From: Caldicellulosiruptoraceae bacterium PP1
Lineage (GTDB): Bacteria > Bacillota > Thermoanaerobacteria > Caldicellulosiruptorales > Caldicellulosiruptoraceae
Direction of reading: 5' to 3'
DNA: 64,000 bases
Assembly: GCA_041320695.1 (NCBI GenBank)
Contig: JBGGOQ010000006.1
Location: 1-64,000, forward strand
The notes beneath the pieces are model-generated. The model was given only the letters and a program-made list of their open reading frames with translations. It was not told the origin of the DNA and searched no databases. Made by a program: the position numbers and the translations under genes. Positions within the stretch are counted from its first letter, which is position 1. Each line of letters starts with the position of its first letter. This document shows, piece by piece, positions 1 to 9,497 of this stretch.

Positions 1-4
1 AAGA

Positions 5-1057
5 TTGACTAAGGAGATTAAAATAGGCAATAGGTATATTGGAGGAAACAATAAAATACTAATTCAATCTATGACAAATACAAAAACTATCGATATAGAT
101 AAAACAGTTGAACAAATAAAAATATTAGAAGAAAATGGCTGTGATATAATTAGAGTTGCAGTACCTGATAATAATAGTGCAAAAGCCATTGAGAAAATTA
201 AGGAAAGCATAACTATACCTATAGTTGCCGATATTCATTTTGATTATAAATTAGCAATAGAATCTATCAGATACGGAGCAGATAAGATAAGGATTAATCC
301 TGGGAACATTGGTGGAGAAGAAAAGGTTGCCGAAATTGTAAAAGAGGCAAAACGATATAATATTCCTATTAGAGTTGGAGCAAACTCTGGATCACTTCCT
401 AAGTGGATTCTTCAAAAATATGGCTCACCAACACCTGAAGCCATAGTTGAAGCTGCTTTAGAACAGGTTGCTTTGTTAGAAAAATATGATTTTGATAATA
501 TAGTTATATCAGTAAAATCATCTGACATTAAAAAAACAATTGAAAGCTATAGAATTCTATCTACTAAAACTAAGTATCCATTACATTTGGGATTAACTGA
601 AGCAGGAACATTTTTGACAGGAACTATAAAATCATCTATTGCTATTGGAAGTCTACTTTTAGATGGAATAGGTGATACTATAAGGGTATCTTTAACAGAT
701 GATCCTTTAAAAGAAGTAATAGTAGCTAAGGAAATATTAAAATCTATTAATCTTCGAAAAGGAGTTAATATAATATCATGTCCAACATGTGCAAGATGTA
801 GAGTAAATTTAACACAAATTGCTTCTGAGGTTGAAAAGAGACTATCTAACATTGATGAAAATTTAAATGTAGCAATAATGGGATGTGCTGTAAATGGTCC
901 TGGAGAAGCTAAAGAGGCAGATATTGGAATTGCATGTGGTGATAAAGAAGGATTGCTTTTTATAAAAGGTGAAATAAAAGAAAAAATTCCTGAAAACAAA
1001 ATTGTAGATAAACTTATTGAAGGGATTAATAGTCTTTTATACATGAGGAGGGATTAA
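5..1057 (+). CDS. ispG: 4-hydroxy-3-methylbut-2-enyl diphosphate synthase (flavodoxin/ferredoxin), 5' end probably truncated
   Basis: IspG (GcpE) converts 2-C-methyl-D-erythritol 2,4-cyclodiphosphate to HMBPP in the MEP isoprenoid pathway, in the cytosol, using a 4Fe-4S cluster. The N-terminal TIM-barrel signature IQSMTNTKT and the barrel motif DKIRINPGNIG are visible. The cluster cysteines are Cys259 and Cys262 (SCPTC) and Cys294 (GCAVNGPGE), numbered from the TTG at position 5. The frame is open to the window edge, so the true start probably lies a few codons upstream. About 350 residues matches the short bacterial form. The stop codon abuts the ATG of the next gene, so the two are probably co-transcribed. 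In many clostridia ispG lies between rseP and polC, as polC placement here suggests. Confidence 0.95.
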   Translation: MTKEIKIGNRYIGGNNKILIQSMTNTKTIDIDKTVEQIKILEENGCDIIRVAVPDNNSAKAIEKIKESITIPIVADIHFDYKLAIESIRYGADKIRINPGNIGGEEKVAEIVKEAKRYNIPIRVGANSGSLPKWILQKYGSPTPEAIVEAALEQVALLEKYDFDNIVISVKSSDIKKTIESYRILSTKTKYPLHLGLTEAGTFLTGTIKSSIAIGSLLLDGIGDTIRVSLTDDPLKEVIVAKEILKSINLRKGVNIISCPTCARCRVNLTQIASEVEKRLSNIDENLNVAIMGCAVNGPGEAKEADIGIACGDKEGLLFIKGEIKEKIPENKIVDKLIEGINSLLYMRRD

Positions 1058-1705
1058 ATGCGAAAGGTATCAGTAATAATACCTGCACACAATGAAGAAG
1101 AAAGAATAGGGAATGTATTAGATGTGGTTAAAAAAAGTCTATTGATTAATAGTATATATGTAGTTGATGATGGATCTACTGATAATACAAGTCAAGTAGC
1201 AGAAAGTTATAATGTAAATGTATTGCGGTTACCAGAGAATAAAGGCAAAGGTTTTGCTGTTTTATATGGTGTTAAGAATACTGAAAGTGATGTTATTTTA
1301 ATGCTTGATGCTGACTTAATTAATCTTAAAGAAGAACACATAGAAAATTTATTAAATCCGGTCTTACAAGATAATGCTGATATGACCATAGGTATTTTTT
1401 CTAATGGAAGATTTTCAACTGATTTAGCTCAAATGATATCTCCATTTTTATCAGGTCAAAGAGCAATAAAAAGATGGATATTTGACGAGATTGATATAGA
1501 ACAAGTAAATCAGGCTGGTTATGCTATTGAGATAATTCTTACAAATATAGCAAAAAAATTGGAGCTTAGGGTAATGGAAGTTGATTTACCAAATGTATCA
1601 CATGTTATGAAAGAGGAAAAAATGGGCTTCATAAAAGGTTCACAAGCAAGAATGAAAATGTATAAGGATATTTTCAAAGGTTTAATAATTTCAAAACAAA
1701 AGTAG
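1058..1705 (+). CDS. Family 2 glycosyltransferase (GT-A fold)
   Basis: A 215-residue cytosolic GT2-type enzyme. The N-terminal nucleotide-sugar domain shows VIIPAHNEEERIG, then VVDDGSTDNT and the metal-binding LMLDADLI (the DXD region). No transmembrane segment is evident, so this resembles short GT2 proteins related to dolichol-phosphate-mannose synthase or glucosyl-3-phosphoglycerate synthase rather than processive synthases. It starts directly after the ispG stop, with GAGGAGG just upstream, and polC follows after 8 bases. Donor and acceptor cannot be read from sequence. Family assignment is firm; the specific role is unknown. Confidence 0.85.
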   Translation: MRKVSVIIPAHNEEERIGNVLDVVKKSLLINSIYVVDDGSTDNTSQVAESYNVNVLRLPENKGKGFAVLYGVKNTESDVILMLDADLINLKEEHIENLLNPVLQDNADMTIGIFSNGRFSTDLAQMISPFLSGQRAIKRWIFDEIDIEQVNQAGYAIEIILTNIAKKLELRVMEVDLPNVSHVMKEEKMGFIKGSQARMKMYKDIFKGLIISKQK

Positions 1706-1713
1706 GGATATTT

Positions 1714-4700
1714 ATGCTGACTGAAGGTATTTTAAATATTAAGCCTATTAAAATTGAATATAACACTAACAAAAATAACTTAATTCTTTATCTTGACAGA
1801 TTAAATGATATTGATGAAAGAATTTTTGAAAATATGGAATTACACATAACAGAGAATTTAAAGGTTTGCAATGATGTTGAATTTAGACTTGTTCCTAAAA
1901 ATAGATATGTTTTAATAGAAGTAATTGAGAATTACAAGTGGTATTTGTTTTATAAAATATATAAAAAATGTAGAGGTCTTAAAACAATTCTTAAAGATTT
2001 TGATTTTGAAGTTCAAAATAATAATAGCCTTATAATAAATGTTCCAGTAGGAATAAAGGATATTTTGCTGGATAGGAAGGTTGATCTATTATTAAATCAA
2101 GTTTTGAAAAATGAATTTAGCATAGAAACTCAAATTTTAATAAAAACAAAAGAAATGAATTTTGAGATTGAAAATGAGTTAAATATTATTGATTTTGAAA
2201 AACATAAAGATATAACAGAGCACAAAGAAGAAACACATAAAGTGGATAAAAAAACCGAAGTGAATGATGATGAAAAAAAAGTAGTATTTGGAAAAAAGAT
2301 TAATATTGATCCTACTCCCATCAGTCAAATAAAAACTGGTGAAAAGGTATGTATTGAAGGAGAAGTTATAAATATCGAGTCAAAAGAAAGCAAGAACGGC
2401 ACGCATTTAATATATAAGTTTTATATTACTGATTATAAAAACTCAACATTTGCAAAATGTATTATAAAAAAGGACAAGGATACTCTTTCTATAATAAAAA
2501 AGGGATCATATATAAAGATTTTTGGAAATGTAGAGTTTGATGATTATGAAAAAACTATATCAATAGTTGCTAAAGATATAAATTTTTCAAAAAAAATTGA
2601 GAGACTGGATAACAGCACTCAAAAAAGAGTGGAACTGCACTGCCATACTAAAATGTCTTCAATGGACGCAGTTTCTTCTGTAGAAGATATCATAAAAACT
2701 GCTGCTACGTGGGGACATAAGGCAATTGCAATTACCGATCATGGAGTTGTTCAAGCATATCCTGAAGCTCAAAATACACAAAAGGCATTTAAGGACAAAC
2801 CAATAAAGATAATCTATGGAATGGAATGCTATTTAGTAGATGATGGTATCCCAATTGTTTACTTTGCAGATGAAAACCAAACATTAGATGATACATTTGT
2901 TGTTTTTGACGTTGAAACAACTGGCTTTGATGCTCATAAAGATAAAATTATTGAAATTGGTGCTGTTAAAGTAAAGAACAATCAAATTGTTGATAAATTT
3001 TCTACATTTATTAATCCAAATATGAAACTACCTAAGAAAATAATTGAGCTTACTTCAATAGATGACAATATGTTAGTTGATGCTCCACAAATAGAAGAGG
3101 TAATAGTAAATTTCTTTGAATTTTGCAAAGATTCAATATTAGTTGCTCATAATGCACAGTTTGATATTGGATTTATTAAACAAGCTTTTATACAGAATAA
3201 TTTAAAATTTGATTTTACATTTATTGATACATTAGAACTTTCAAGAAGATTATTAAAAGAACTAAATTCACATAAACTAAATAAAGTAGCACAACATTTA
3301 AATATTGAACTTATTTCTCACCATAGAGCTGTTGATGATGCACAAGCAACAGCAAATATTTTTATTGAATTTGTAAATAGATTAAAAAGTAAAGGGTATA
3401 ATAGGCTATCTGAAATAAATAACTTAGAAAAATCTAATAAAGATATTTCAAAATTAAATTCATACCATGCAACAATTTTAGTTAAGAATTATCAAGGATT
3501 ATATAATCTTTATAAGTTAACTTCAATTTCACATCTTGAGTTTTTTTATAAAAGACCAAGAATACCAAAGAGTCTGCTTACTCAATACAAAGAGGGTTTA
3601 ATTGTTGGTAGTGCTTGTGAAGCTGGAGAGCTATTTAGAGCATTTATTGAAGGAAAATCAGAATATGAGATAGAAAAGATATCAAGATTTTATGACTATT
3701 TTGAAATAATGCCTGTTATAAATAACTCTTTTTTAGTCAGAGAAGGGTATATAGAAAACTTTGATGCTTTAAGAGAAATAAATAAAAAGATTTATGCATT
3801 AGGTAAAAAAACTGGGAAATTGGTTGTTGCTACATCAGATGCTCATTATATCAATAAAGAGGAAAAGATATTTAGGCAAATACTAAAACATTCACAAGGA
3901 TATAATGATGTTGATAATGATCCTGATCTTTATCTCAGAACAACAGATGAGATGATAGAAGAATTCTCTTATTTAGGTGAAAAAGAGTGTTTTGAAGTGG
4001 TTGTAGAAAATACTAATAAAATTGCAGATATGATTGAAAATATAAAGCCAATACCTGATGAAACTTTCCCACCTAAAATTGAGGGTGCTGAAGATACAAT
4101 TATGCAGATGACAATGTCTAAAGCACATGAAATATATGGTGAAAATCTGCCTAAGGTTGTTTCTGAAAGGTTAGAAAAAGAGCTTAATTCAATTATTAAA
4201 AATGGATTTTCTGTAATGTATTTAATTGCTCAAAAACTTGTATCAAAATCATTATCAGATGGTTATTTGGTGGGTTCTAGAGGTTCTGTTGGATCATCTT
4301 TAGTTGCTACAATGTGTGGTATAACAGAGGTAAATCCATTACCTCCACATTATGTTTGTCCAAATTGTAAGTATTCTGAATTTATTCTTGATGGAAGTAT
4401 TGGGTCAGGGTTTGACTTACCAGATAAAGGATGCCCAAACTGTAAAACTAAACTTAAAAAAGATGGCCATGATATACCTTTTGAAACATTTTTAGGATTT
4501 GATGGTGATAAAGAACCTGATATAGATTTAAACTTTTCAGGTGAATATCAGCCAATTGCTCATAAATATACAGAAGAATTGTTTGGCCAAGGCCATGTAT
4601 TCAGAGCTGGAACAATTTCTACTGTTGCAGAAAAAACTGCAATTGGTTATGTTTTAAAATATGCAGAAGAAAAAGGAAAGAATTTTCATCCTGCTGAGAT

Positions 4701-5937
4701 ATTTAGACTGTCAAATGGTTGTTCAGGTGTAAAAAGAACAACAGGACAACATCCTGGTGGACTTATGATTGTTCCAAAGGACAAAGAAATATATGAATTT
4801 ACACCTATACAAAGACCAGCTGATGCAGAAGATGCATCAGTTATTACAACACATTTTGACTATCATGCAATATCTGGAAGGTTATTAAAACTTGATATTC
4901 TTGGTCATGATGATCCTACTGTTATTAGGATGCTTCAAGATTTAACAGGAGTAAACCCAAAAGAAATTCCGCTTGATGATAAAAAAACAATGAGTTTGTT
5001 TACCTCAACAGAGGCATTAGGTATATCTCCAGAAGATATTGACTGCGAAATAGGTACATTTGGTATACCAGAATTTGGGACAAGGTTTGTTAGACAAATG
5101 TTAATTGAAACAAAACCAAAAACATTTTCAGAGCTTATAAGAATTAGTGGTTTATCACATGGTGAAGATGTTTGGCTTAATAATGCTCAAGAACTTGTAA
5201 AAAACAACATAACAACATTAAAGGATGTTATTTCTACACGTGATGACATTATGGTATATTTGATTTATAAGAATGTGCCACCTAAAGATAGTTTTAGAAT
5301 AATGGAGCAGGTTAGAAAAGGTAAAGGTCTAAGTAAAGATGACGAAAACCTTCTTAAACAATATAATGTTCCAGATTGGTATATAGAAAGTTGCAAAAAA
5401 ATAAAATATATGTTCCCAAAAGCCCATGCTGCTGCCTATGTAATGATGGCATTTAGAATTGCTTATTTCAAGGTTTATTATAAAGAGGCGTTTTATGCAA
5501 CTTATTTTACTGTGAGAGCTGATGAATTTGATTATTCAACAATAATGCAAGGAAGGGAACTAATTAGAGAAAAAATAAGAGATCTTGAAAATAGAATTGG
5601 AAATCTGTCACAAAAAGAAAAGGGTTTATTAACAATATTAGAAATTGCAAACGAAATGCTAGCAAGAGGACTCAAATTTTATCCTGTTGATATTGATGAA
5701 TCTGATGCTACAATGTTTAAAATAAAAGATGATGGACTTTTAGTTCCCTTAAATGCTTTGCCAAATGTTGGTTCAGCTGCTGCCAAAAACATACAAGAAG
5801 CAAGAAAAGAAGGAAAGTTTTTATCTATTGAAGATTTACAAAGAAGAACCAAAGTAAATAAGCAGGTTCTTGAAATATTTAAACAATATAAGATTTTAAA
5901 AGATATACCAGAAACAAGTCAATTAAGTTTTATTTAA
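1714..5937 (+). CDS. polC: DNA polymerase III subunit alpha, PolC type
   Basis: PolC is the main replicative polymerase of low-GC Gram-positives, with a built-in 3'-5' proofreading exonuclease. At 1407 residues it has the usual family length. Domain order: N-terminal domain; OB fold at about 195-290; PHP domain beginning with ELHCHTKMSSMDA at about 306; a DnaQ-like exonuclease inserted in the PHP domain starting with FVVFDVETTGFD at about 394; Cys4 zinc ribbon with two CPNC pairs (around 882 and 908); polymerase catalytic residues in PDIDLNFSGEY at about 934; and C-terminal helix-hairpin-helix region. It lies in the isoprenoid/replication neighbourhood common in Firmicutes. No frameshift or missing motif is seen. 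Confidence 0.98.
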   Translation: MLTEGILNIKPIKIEYNTNKNNLILYLDRLNDIDERIFENMELHITENLKVCNDVEFRLVPKNRYVLIEVIENYKWYLFYKIYKKCRGLKTILKDFDFEVQNNNSLIINVPVGIKDILLDRKVDLLLNQVLKNEFSIETQILIKTKEMNFEIENELNIIDFEKHKDITEHKEETHKVDKKTEVNDDEKKVVFGKKINIDPTPISQIKTGEKVCIEGEVINIESKESKNGTHLIYKFYITDYKNSTFAKCIIKKDKDTLSIIKKGSYIKIFGNVEFDDYEKTISIVAKDINFSKKIERLDNSTQKRVELHCHTKMSSMDAVSSVEDIIKTAATWGHKAIAITDHGVVQAYPEAQNTQKAFKDKPIKIIYGMECYLVDDGIPIVYFADENQTLDDTFVVFDVETTGFDAHKDKIIEIGAVKVKNNQIVDKFSTFINPNMKLPKKIIELTSIDDNMLVDAPQIEEVIVNFFEFCKDSILVAHNAQFDIGFIKQAFIQNNLKFDFTFIDTLELSRRLLKELNSHKLNKVAQHLNIELISHHRAVDDAQATANIFIEFVNRLKSKGYNRLSEINNLEKSNKDISKLNSYHATILVKNYQGLYNLYKLTSISHLEFFYKRPRIPKSLLTQYKEGLIVGSACEAGELFRAFIEGKSEYEIEKISRFYDYFEIMPVINNSFLVREGYIENFDALREINKKIYALGKKTGKLVVATSDAHYINKEEKIFRQILKHSQGYNDVDNDPDLYLRTTDEMIEEFSYLGEKECFEVVVENTNKIADMIENIKPIPDETFPPKIEGAEDTIMQMTMSKAHEIYGENLPKVVSERLEKELNSIIKNGFSVMYLIAQKLVSKSLSDGYLVGSRGSVGSSLVATMCGITEVNPLPPHYVCPNCKYSEFILDGSIGSGFDLPDKGCPNCKTKLKKDGHDIPFETFLGFDGDKEPDIDLNFSGEYQPIAHKYTEELFGQGHVFRAGTISTVAEKTAIGYVLKYAEEKGKNFHPAEIFRLSNGCSGVKRTTGQHPGGLMIVPKDKEIYEFTPIQRPADAEDASVITTHFDYHAISGRLLKLDILGHDDPTVIRMLQDLTGVNPKEIPLDDKKTMSLFTSTEALGISPEDIDCEIGTFGIPEFGTRFVRQMLIETKPKTFSELIRISGLSHGEDVWLNNAQELVKNNITTLKDVISTRDDIMVYLIYKNVPPKDSFRIMEQVRKGKGLSKDDENLLKQYNVPDWYIESCKKIKYMFPKAHAAAYVMMAFRIAYFKVYYKEAFYATYFTVRADEFDYSTIMQGRELIREKIRDLENRIGNLSQKEKGLLTILEIANEMLARGLKFYPVDIDESDATMFKIKDDGLLVPLNALPNVGSAAAKNIQEARKEGKFLSIEDLQRRTKVNKQVLEIFKQYKILKDIPETSQLSFI

Positions 5938-5952
5938 AATGGGGTTTATGAT

Positions 5953-6588
5953 ATGAAAGGTGTTATTATTTCGAATGGCAAAAAGGAAGGAAAAGATTTT
6001 TATTTAAGCGAAATTAAAGATTCTAACTTTTTAATATGCTGTGATGGTGGACTTAATATAGCATATATGTATGAGTTAATTCCAAATCTTATTATTGGTG
6101 ATTTTGATTCTGTTGATTCAATTGCTTTGGAATATTATAAGAAGAAAAATGTACCAATAATGCAATTTGATAAAGAAAAAGATAAAACTGATACTCAAAT
6201 AGCTGTTGAATATCTTCTTGCTGAAAAATTTGATAATGTTGTTATGTTATCTTGTACAGGGAGCAGAATTGATCACACAATGGCTAACATTTCTTTGCTT
6301 TATAAAATAATAGATAATAACGCTTTTGGTTGCATAAAAGATAGCAATAATATAATTTATTTAGTTAAAAAAGAGATAGCCTTAAGAAATTTAAAAGGAA
6401 GGATTATTTCATTACTTCCTTTTACTCAATATGTTGAAGGAATTAATTCAAAGGGTTTATATTATCCATTAAATAATTCAGCTATGGAGTTTGGTAATCC
6501 TTATGGTATTTCAAACATTATAATGGAAAATGAAGCAAAAATAGAACTTAAGAAAGGACTATTATTGGCTATTATATCTAATGACTAA
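5953..6588 (+). CDS. thiN: Thiamine pyrophosphokinase
   Basis: Transfers pyrophosphate from ATP to thiamine to make thiamine diphosphate in the cytosol. The 211-residue product shows the family motifs CDGGLNIAYM (about 31), IGDFDSVD (about 49), the acidic DKEKDKTDTQIA (about 75), and GSRIDHT (about 100), followed by the C-terminal beta-sandwich thiamine-binding half. It follows polC by 15 bases and is probably co-transcribed with it. No TPP riboswitch-like leader is visible, consistent with an internal operon position. Confidence 0.93.
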   Translation: MKGVIISNGKKEGKDFYLSEIKDSNFLICCDGGLNIAYMYELIPNLIIGDFDSVDSIALEYYKKKNVPIMQFDKEKDKTDTQIAVEYLLAEKFDNVVMLSCTGSRIDHTMANISLLYKIIDNNAFGCIKDSNNIIYLVKKEIALRNLKGRIISLLPFTQYVEGINSKGLYYPLNNSAMEFGNPYGISNIIMENEAKIELKKGLLLAIISND

Positions 6589-6648
6589 ATTAATTTTTTT
6601 TAAACATAATAAATATTGAACTCCTATAAAAAAAAGGGGGTCAATAGG

Positions 6649-6918
6649 ATGATTGGATTTATAATGACATTGATTGTTGCAGCAATAGCAGGCTATATAG
6701 GAGATGCATTGACAAAGTATAAGATGCCTGGTGGATTTATTGGTGCAATGATTGCTGGTTTGGTAGGATCTTGGATAGGGGCGTATATCCCATTTTTTAG
6801 GAGACTAGGACCGGTTGTAGCAGGAATACCCATAATACCAACAATTTTAGGTGCAGCTATTTTTATCTTTGTACTAGGTATGTTTCGAAAAACAGCAGAA
6901 GAAGCTACTACAAAATAA
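6649..6918 (+). CDS. GlsB/YeaQ/YmgE-family small membrane protein
   Basis: An 89-residue protein with three hydrophobic, glycine-rich segments (MTLIVAAIAGYIGDAL, GGFIGAMIAGLVGSWIGAYI, VAGIPIIPTILGAAIFIFVLG). This is the pattern of the transglycosylase-associated/GlsB family of stress-linked inner-membrane proteins. The ATG at 6649 is chosen because AAAAGGGGG lies 9 bases upstream; an upstream in-frame TTG at 6616 has no ribosome site. A strong terminator follows. Molecular function of the family is not settled. Confidence 0.85.
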   Translation: MIGFIMTLIVAAIAGYIGDALTKYKMPGGFIGAMIAGLVGSWIGAYIPFFRRLGPVVAGIPIIPTILGAAIFIFVLGMFRKTAEEATTK

Positions 6919-6940
6919 ACCCATAATGACCAATAAAAGT

Positions 6941-6971
6941 CTGGCAAGGCTGAAAACCTTGCCAGTTTTAA
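6941..6971 (+). terminator. Rho-independent terminator after the GlsB-like gene
   Basis: Nine-base-pair stem CTGGCAAGG / CCTTGCCAG with a 7-nt loop, followed by TTTTAAG. It closes the ispG-to-glsB group of genes. Confidence 0.85.
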
Positions 6972-6995
6972 GTTATATGATATTTTTGATTATAC

Positions 6996-7083
6996 ATGTT
7001 ATCTAAAATAAATTAAAAAAGTTTGTTGAAAAATTCAGTAGTTTTTATTTGAAAATAATTGTATAGTCTATATTAGATAACAT
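6996..7083. promoter_or_regulatory. Separated inverted repeat flanking the promoter region of the sugar ATPase gene
   Basis: A perfect 10-bp inverted repeat, ATGTTATCTA at 6996-7005 and TAGATAACAT at 7074-7083, is separated by 68 bp. It extends to 14 of 15 positions. The AT-rich interval must contain the promoter of the ATPase gene at 7121 (a weak TTGAAA at 7049 is visible). This geometry could be two operator half-sites or two sites that allow looping. The CdaR-type regulator downstream is the obvious local candidate to bind it, but this is inference. Confidence 0.45.
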
Positions 7084-7120
7084 TTTGTGTTTATTACATT
7101 ATTCAGGAGGTTAAATTTAC

Positions 7121-8233
7121 ATGGCAAGTCTTAAATTAAAAGGTGTTTACAAAAGATATGCTGGCGGAGTAACAGCAGTATCTGACTTTAATTTGGATAT
7201 CGAAGATAAAGAGTTTATAGTTCTTGTTGGACCATCCGGTTGTGGTAAAACTACAACTCTTAGAATGATTGCAGGTTTGGAAGAAATTACTGAGGGCGAA
7301 ATTTACATAGGTGACAAGCTTGTAAATGATGTTCCACCAAAAGATAGAGATATAGCAATGGTATTCCAAAACTACGCATTATATCCACATATGACTGTAT
7401 TTGAAAATATGGCTTTTGGTTTAAAACTTAGAAAAGTTCCAAAGGATGAAATCAAAAGACGTGTTTCAGAAGCTGCTAAGATATTAGGTATTGAACATTT
7501 ACTTGACAGAAAGCCAAAGGCATTATCAGGTGGACAAAGACAGAGGGTTGCTTTAGGACGTGCTATTGTTAGAGAACCTAAGGTATTCTTGATGGACGAA
7601 CCTTTATCAAACCTTGATGCTAAGTTAAGGGTTCAAATGAGAACTGAAATATCAAAGCTTCATAATAGACTTGGAACAACATTCATTTATGTTACACATG
7701 ACCAAACAGAAGCTATGACAATGGGTACAAGAATTGTTGTTATGAAGGATGGCTTCATTCAACAAGTTGATTCACCACAAGCTTTATACGAACAACCAGC
7801 TAACCTATTTGTTGCAGGATTTATCGGATCACCACAAATGAACTTTGTAGATGCTAAGATTGAACAAAAAGACAAAAATGTATACGTTGTATTTGGCAGA
7901 AATTCAATTAAATTAACAGAAGCTAAAGCTAAAAAGGTTGAAGAATTAGGCTACATTGGTAAAGAAGTTATTCTTGGTATAAGACCAGAAGATTTACATG
8001 ATGAAGAAATATTCTTACAAACAGCTCAAGAATCAACAGTTGATGCAAATGTTGACGTTGTTGAAATGTTAGGTTCTGAAACATTATTATATGTTGTTGT
8101 TGATGGTGTTAACATGATAGCAAGAGTTGATCCAAGATCAAAAGCTAAAGAAGGTGACACAATTAAGCTTGCTCTTGATGTTAACAGAATTCACTTGTTT
8201 GACAAAGAAACTGAAAAAGCAATTGTTCACTAA
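7121..8233 (+). CDS. ugpC: MsmX/UgpC-type carbohydrate ABC transporter ATPase
   Basis: A 370-residue ATPase of the MalK/UgpC/MsmX class that energises sugar importers from the cytosolic side. Walker [10 protein letters not shown] is at 37-45, the Q-loop in [13 protein letters not shown], the ABC signature [15 protein letters not shown], Walker [15 protein letters not shown] and the switch His in [13 protein letters not shown]. The C-terminal third (about 240-370) is the TOBE/OB regulatory extension typical of MalK relatives. The start has AGGAGG 10 bases upstream. It stands alone, with its own terminator and no permease or binding-protein genes beside it. That is how shared multitask ATPases such as MsmX are encoded in Bacillus. 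Two importers at 43.8-50.7 kb have no ATPase of their own and are likely clients. Confidence 0.93.
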   Translation: MASLKLKGVYKRYAGGVTAVSDFNLDIEDKEFIVLVGPSGCGKTTTLRMIAGLEEITEGEIYIGDKLVNDVPPKDRDIAMVFQNYALYPHMTVFENMAFGLKLRKVPKDEIKRRVSEAAKILGIEHLLDRKPKALSGGQRQRVALGRAIVREPKVFLMDEPLSNLDAKLRVQMRTEISKLHNRLGTTFIYVTHDQTEAMTMGTRIVVMKDGFIQQVDSPQALYEQPANLFVAGFIGSPQMNFVDAKIEQKDKNVYVVFGRNSIKLTEAKAKKVEELGYIGKEVILGIRPEDLHDEEIFLQTAQESTVDANVDVVEMLGSETLLYVVVDGVNMIARVDPRSKAKEGDTIKLALDVNRIHLFDKETEKAIVH

Positions 8234-8251
8234 TATTCAAGAATAAAAAAT

Positions 8252-8292
8252 AAAAGGTTGGCAATTTTAATTGTCAACCTTTTAAATTTTTT
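8252..8292 (+). terminator. Rho-independent terminator after the sugar ATPase gene
   Basis: Stem AAAGGTTG-GCAA pairing with TTGTCAACCTTT around a short TTTTAA loop, then a T-rich tail (TTTTTTATT). It separates the ATPase gene from the regulator downstream. Confidence 0.85.
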
Positions 8293-8323
8293 ATTATGTA
8301 TCAAAAATTTGCTTAAAAAGTCT

Positions 8324-8352
8324 TTTACTTTTGCATGCAAAAAAAGTATAAT
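8324..8352 (+). promoter_or_regulatory. Promoter of the CdaR-type regulator gene
   Basis: TTTACT at 8324-8329, a 17-bp spacer, and a perfect TATAAT at 8347-8352. The expected transcription start (around 8359) lies inside the longest open frame, downstream of the ATG at 8335. This shows that translation must begin later, at the GTG at 8386. Confidence 0.7.
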
Positions 8353-8385
8353 AAATTTATAAAAAACATAGAGGGTGAGGATTTA

Positions 8386-9480
8386 GTGATTACACAAAAA
8401 ATAATTGATGTTCTTGAACAAGCAAAGGATATAATTAGTGATGAATTTGGATATATTGAAGCTGATGGGAGAGTTGTATTTAGCTCAAATCCGCTTTCAA
8501 ATAATAGATTAAATACTGTTGCTATTGATATGATTAGAACAGATACAGATTTAGAGGTTTTTGAAGGAAGGACATATAAAGTATTTAGAACTCAAACAGA
8601 TATCTATGTTCTTTATATAAATAACAATACAGAACATGCTGAAAGATATCTTGATTTACTCAATTTTGTAGTTTCAAAAGCTAAGGAACCTGCATCTCAA
8701 TATGATAAAAAATTATTTATAAAAAATCTATTATATGATAATGTTCTTCCTGGAGAGATATATACAAAAGCAAGAGAACTTCATATTGCAACCTCAGCTT
8801 CAAGAGTGGTTTTTGCTATTTATATTCCAAATGTTAAAGAAGCAAAAGAAATTAATGTTGGTGATATTTTAACAAGTATTTTCCCAAAAAGTACACGAGA
8901 CTTTATTATTCAGCTTGATAATCAAATATTAGTATTTATTAAGGAGCTAAAGCAAGGTGCTAATAATGATGAGGCATATAAAGTAGCAAGAATTATACTT
9001 GACACTTTAAATTCGGAGTTATTACTTAAAGCTTATATTGGTATTGGTTCAGTTGTAGAAGATATTAAAGAAATTTCTATGTCATATAAAGAAGCTGAAG
9101 CGGCACTCAAAATAGGATATATCTTTGAAAAAGATAAATATGTAGTTAGCTATCATAAGCTAGGAATTGGAAGGCTTATATATCAGATGCCAACCAAGCT
9201 GTGTGAAATGTTCTTAGATGAAGTATTTAAAGATGTAAAAATGTCTGATTTTGATCCTGAATTAATTCAAACTGTTCAAATGTTCTTTGAATGCAACCTA
9301 AATGTATCTGAAACAGCAAGACAGCTATATATTCATAGAAATACTTTGGTTTACAGATTAGACAAGATAGAAAAGATGATAGGGTTAGATCTTAGAAGAT
9401 TTGATCATGCTATTATATTCAAAATAGCAATGCTTGTTCACCAATATTTGGAACATACAAAAGGGATAACAAAACTATAG
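8386..9480 (+). CDS. CdaR/PucR-family transcriptional regulator
   Basis: About 364 residues. The C-terminal end carries the PucR/CdaR helix-turn-helix: NLNVSETARQLYIHRNTLVY followed by RLDKIEKMIGLDLR. The central part resembles the GGDEF-like ligand-sensing domain of CdaR regulators, and the N-terminal part a small sensory domain. The GTG at 8386 is preferred because GAGGGTGAGG lies 5 bases upstream. The longer ATG at 8335 sits before the likely transcription start. CdaR homologues respond to organic acids or sugar acids, but the ligand cannot be inferred here. Position next to the sugar ATPase suggests a role in carbon control. Confidence 0.8.
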   Translation: MITQKIIDVLEQAKDIISDEFGYIEADGRVVFSSNPLSNNRLNTVAIDMIRTDTDLEVFEGRTYKVFRTQTDIYVLYINNNTEHAERYLDLLNFVVSKAKEPASQYDKKLFIKNLLYDNVLPGEIYTKARELHIATSASRVVFAIYIPNVKEAKEINVGDILTSIFPKSTRDFIIQLDNQILVFIKELKQGANNDEAYKVARIILDTLNSELLLKAYIGIGSVVEDIKEISMSYKEAEAALKIGYIFEKDKYVVSYHKLGIGRLIYQMPTKLCEMFLDEVFKDVKMSDFDPELIQTVQMFFECNLNVSETARQLYIHRNTLVYRLDKIEKMIGLDLRRFDHAIIFKIAMLVHQYLEHTKGITKL

Positions 9481-9497
9481 AATTTGAAGGTGAAACA

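Noticed and set aside
547-1044. A 165-codon minus-strand frame opposite ispG
   Set aside because: It is antisense to a fully conserved IspG sequence and has no ribosome site or family features.
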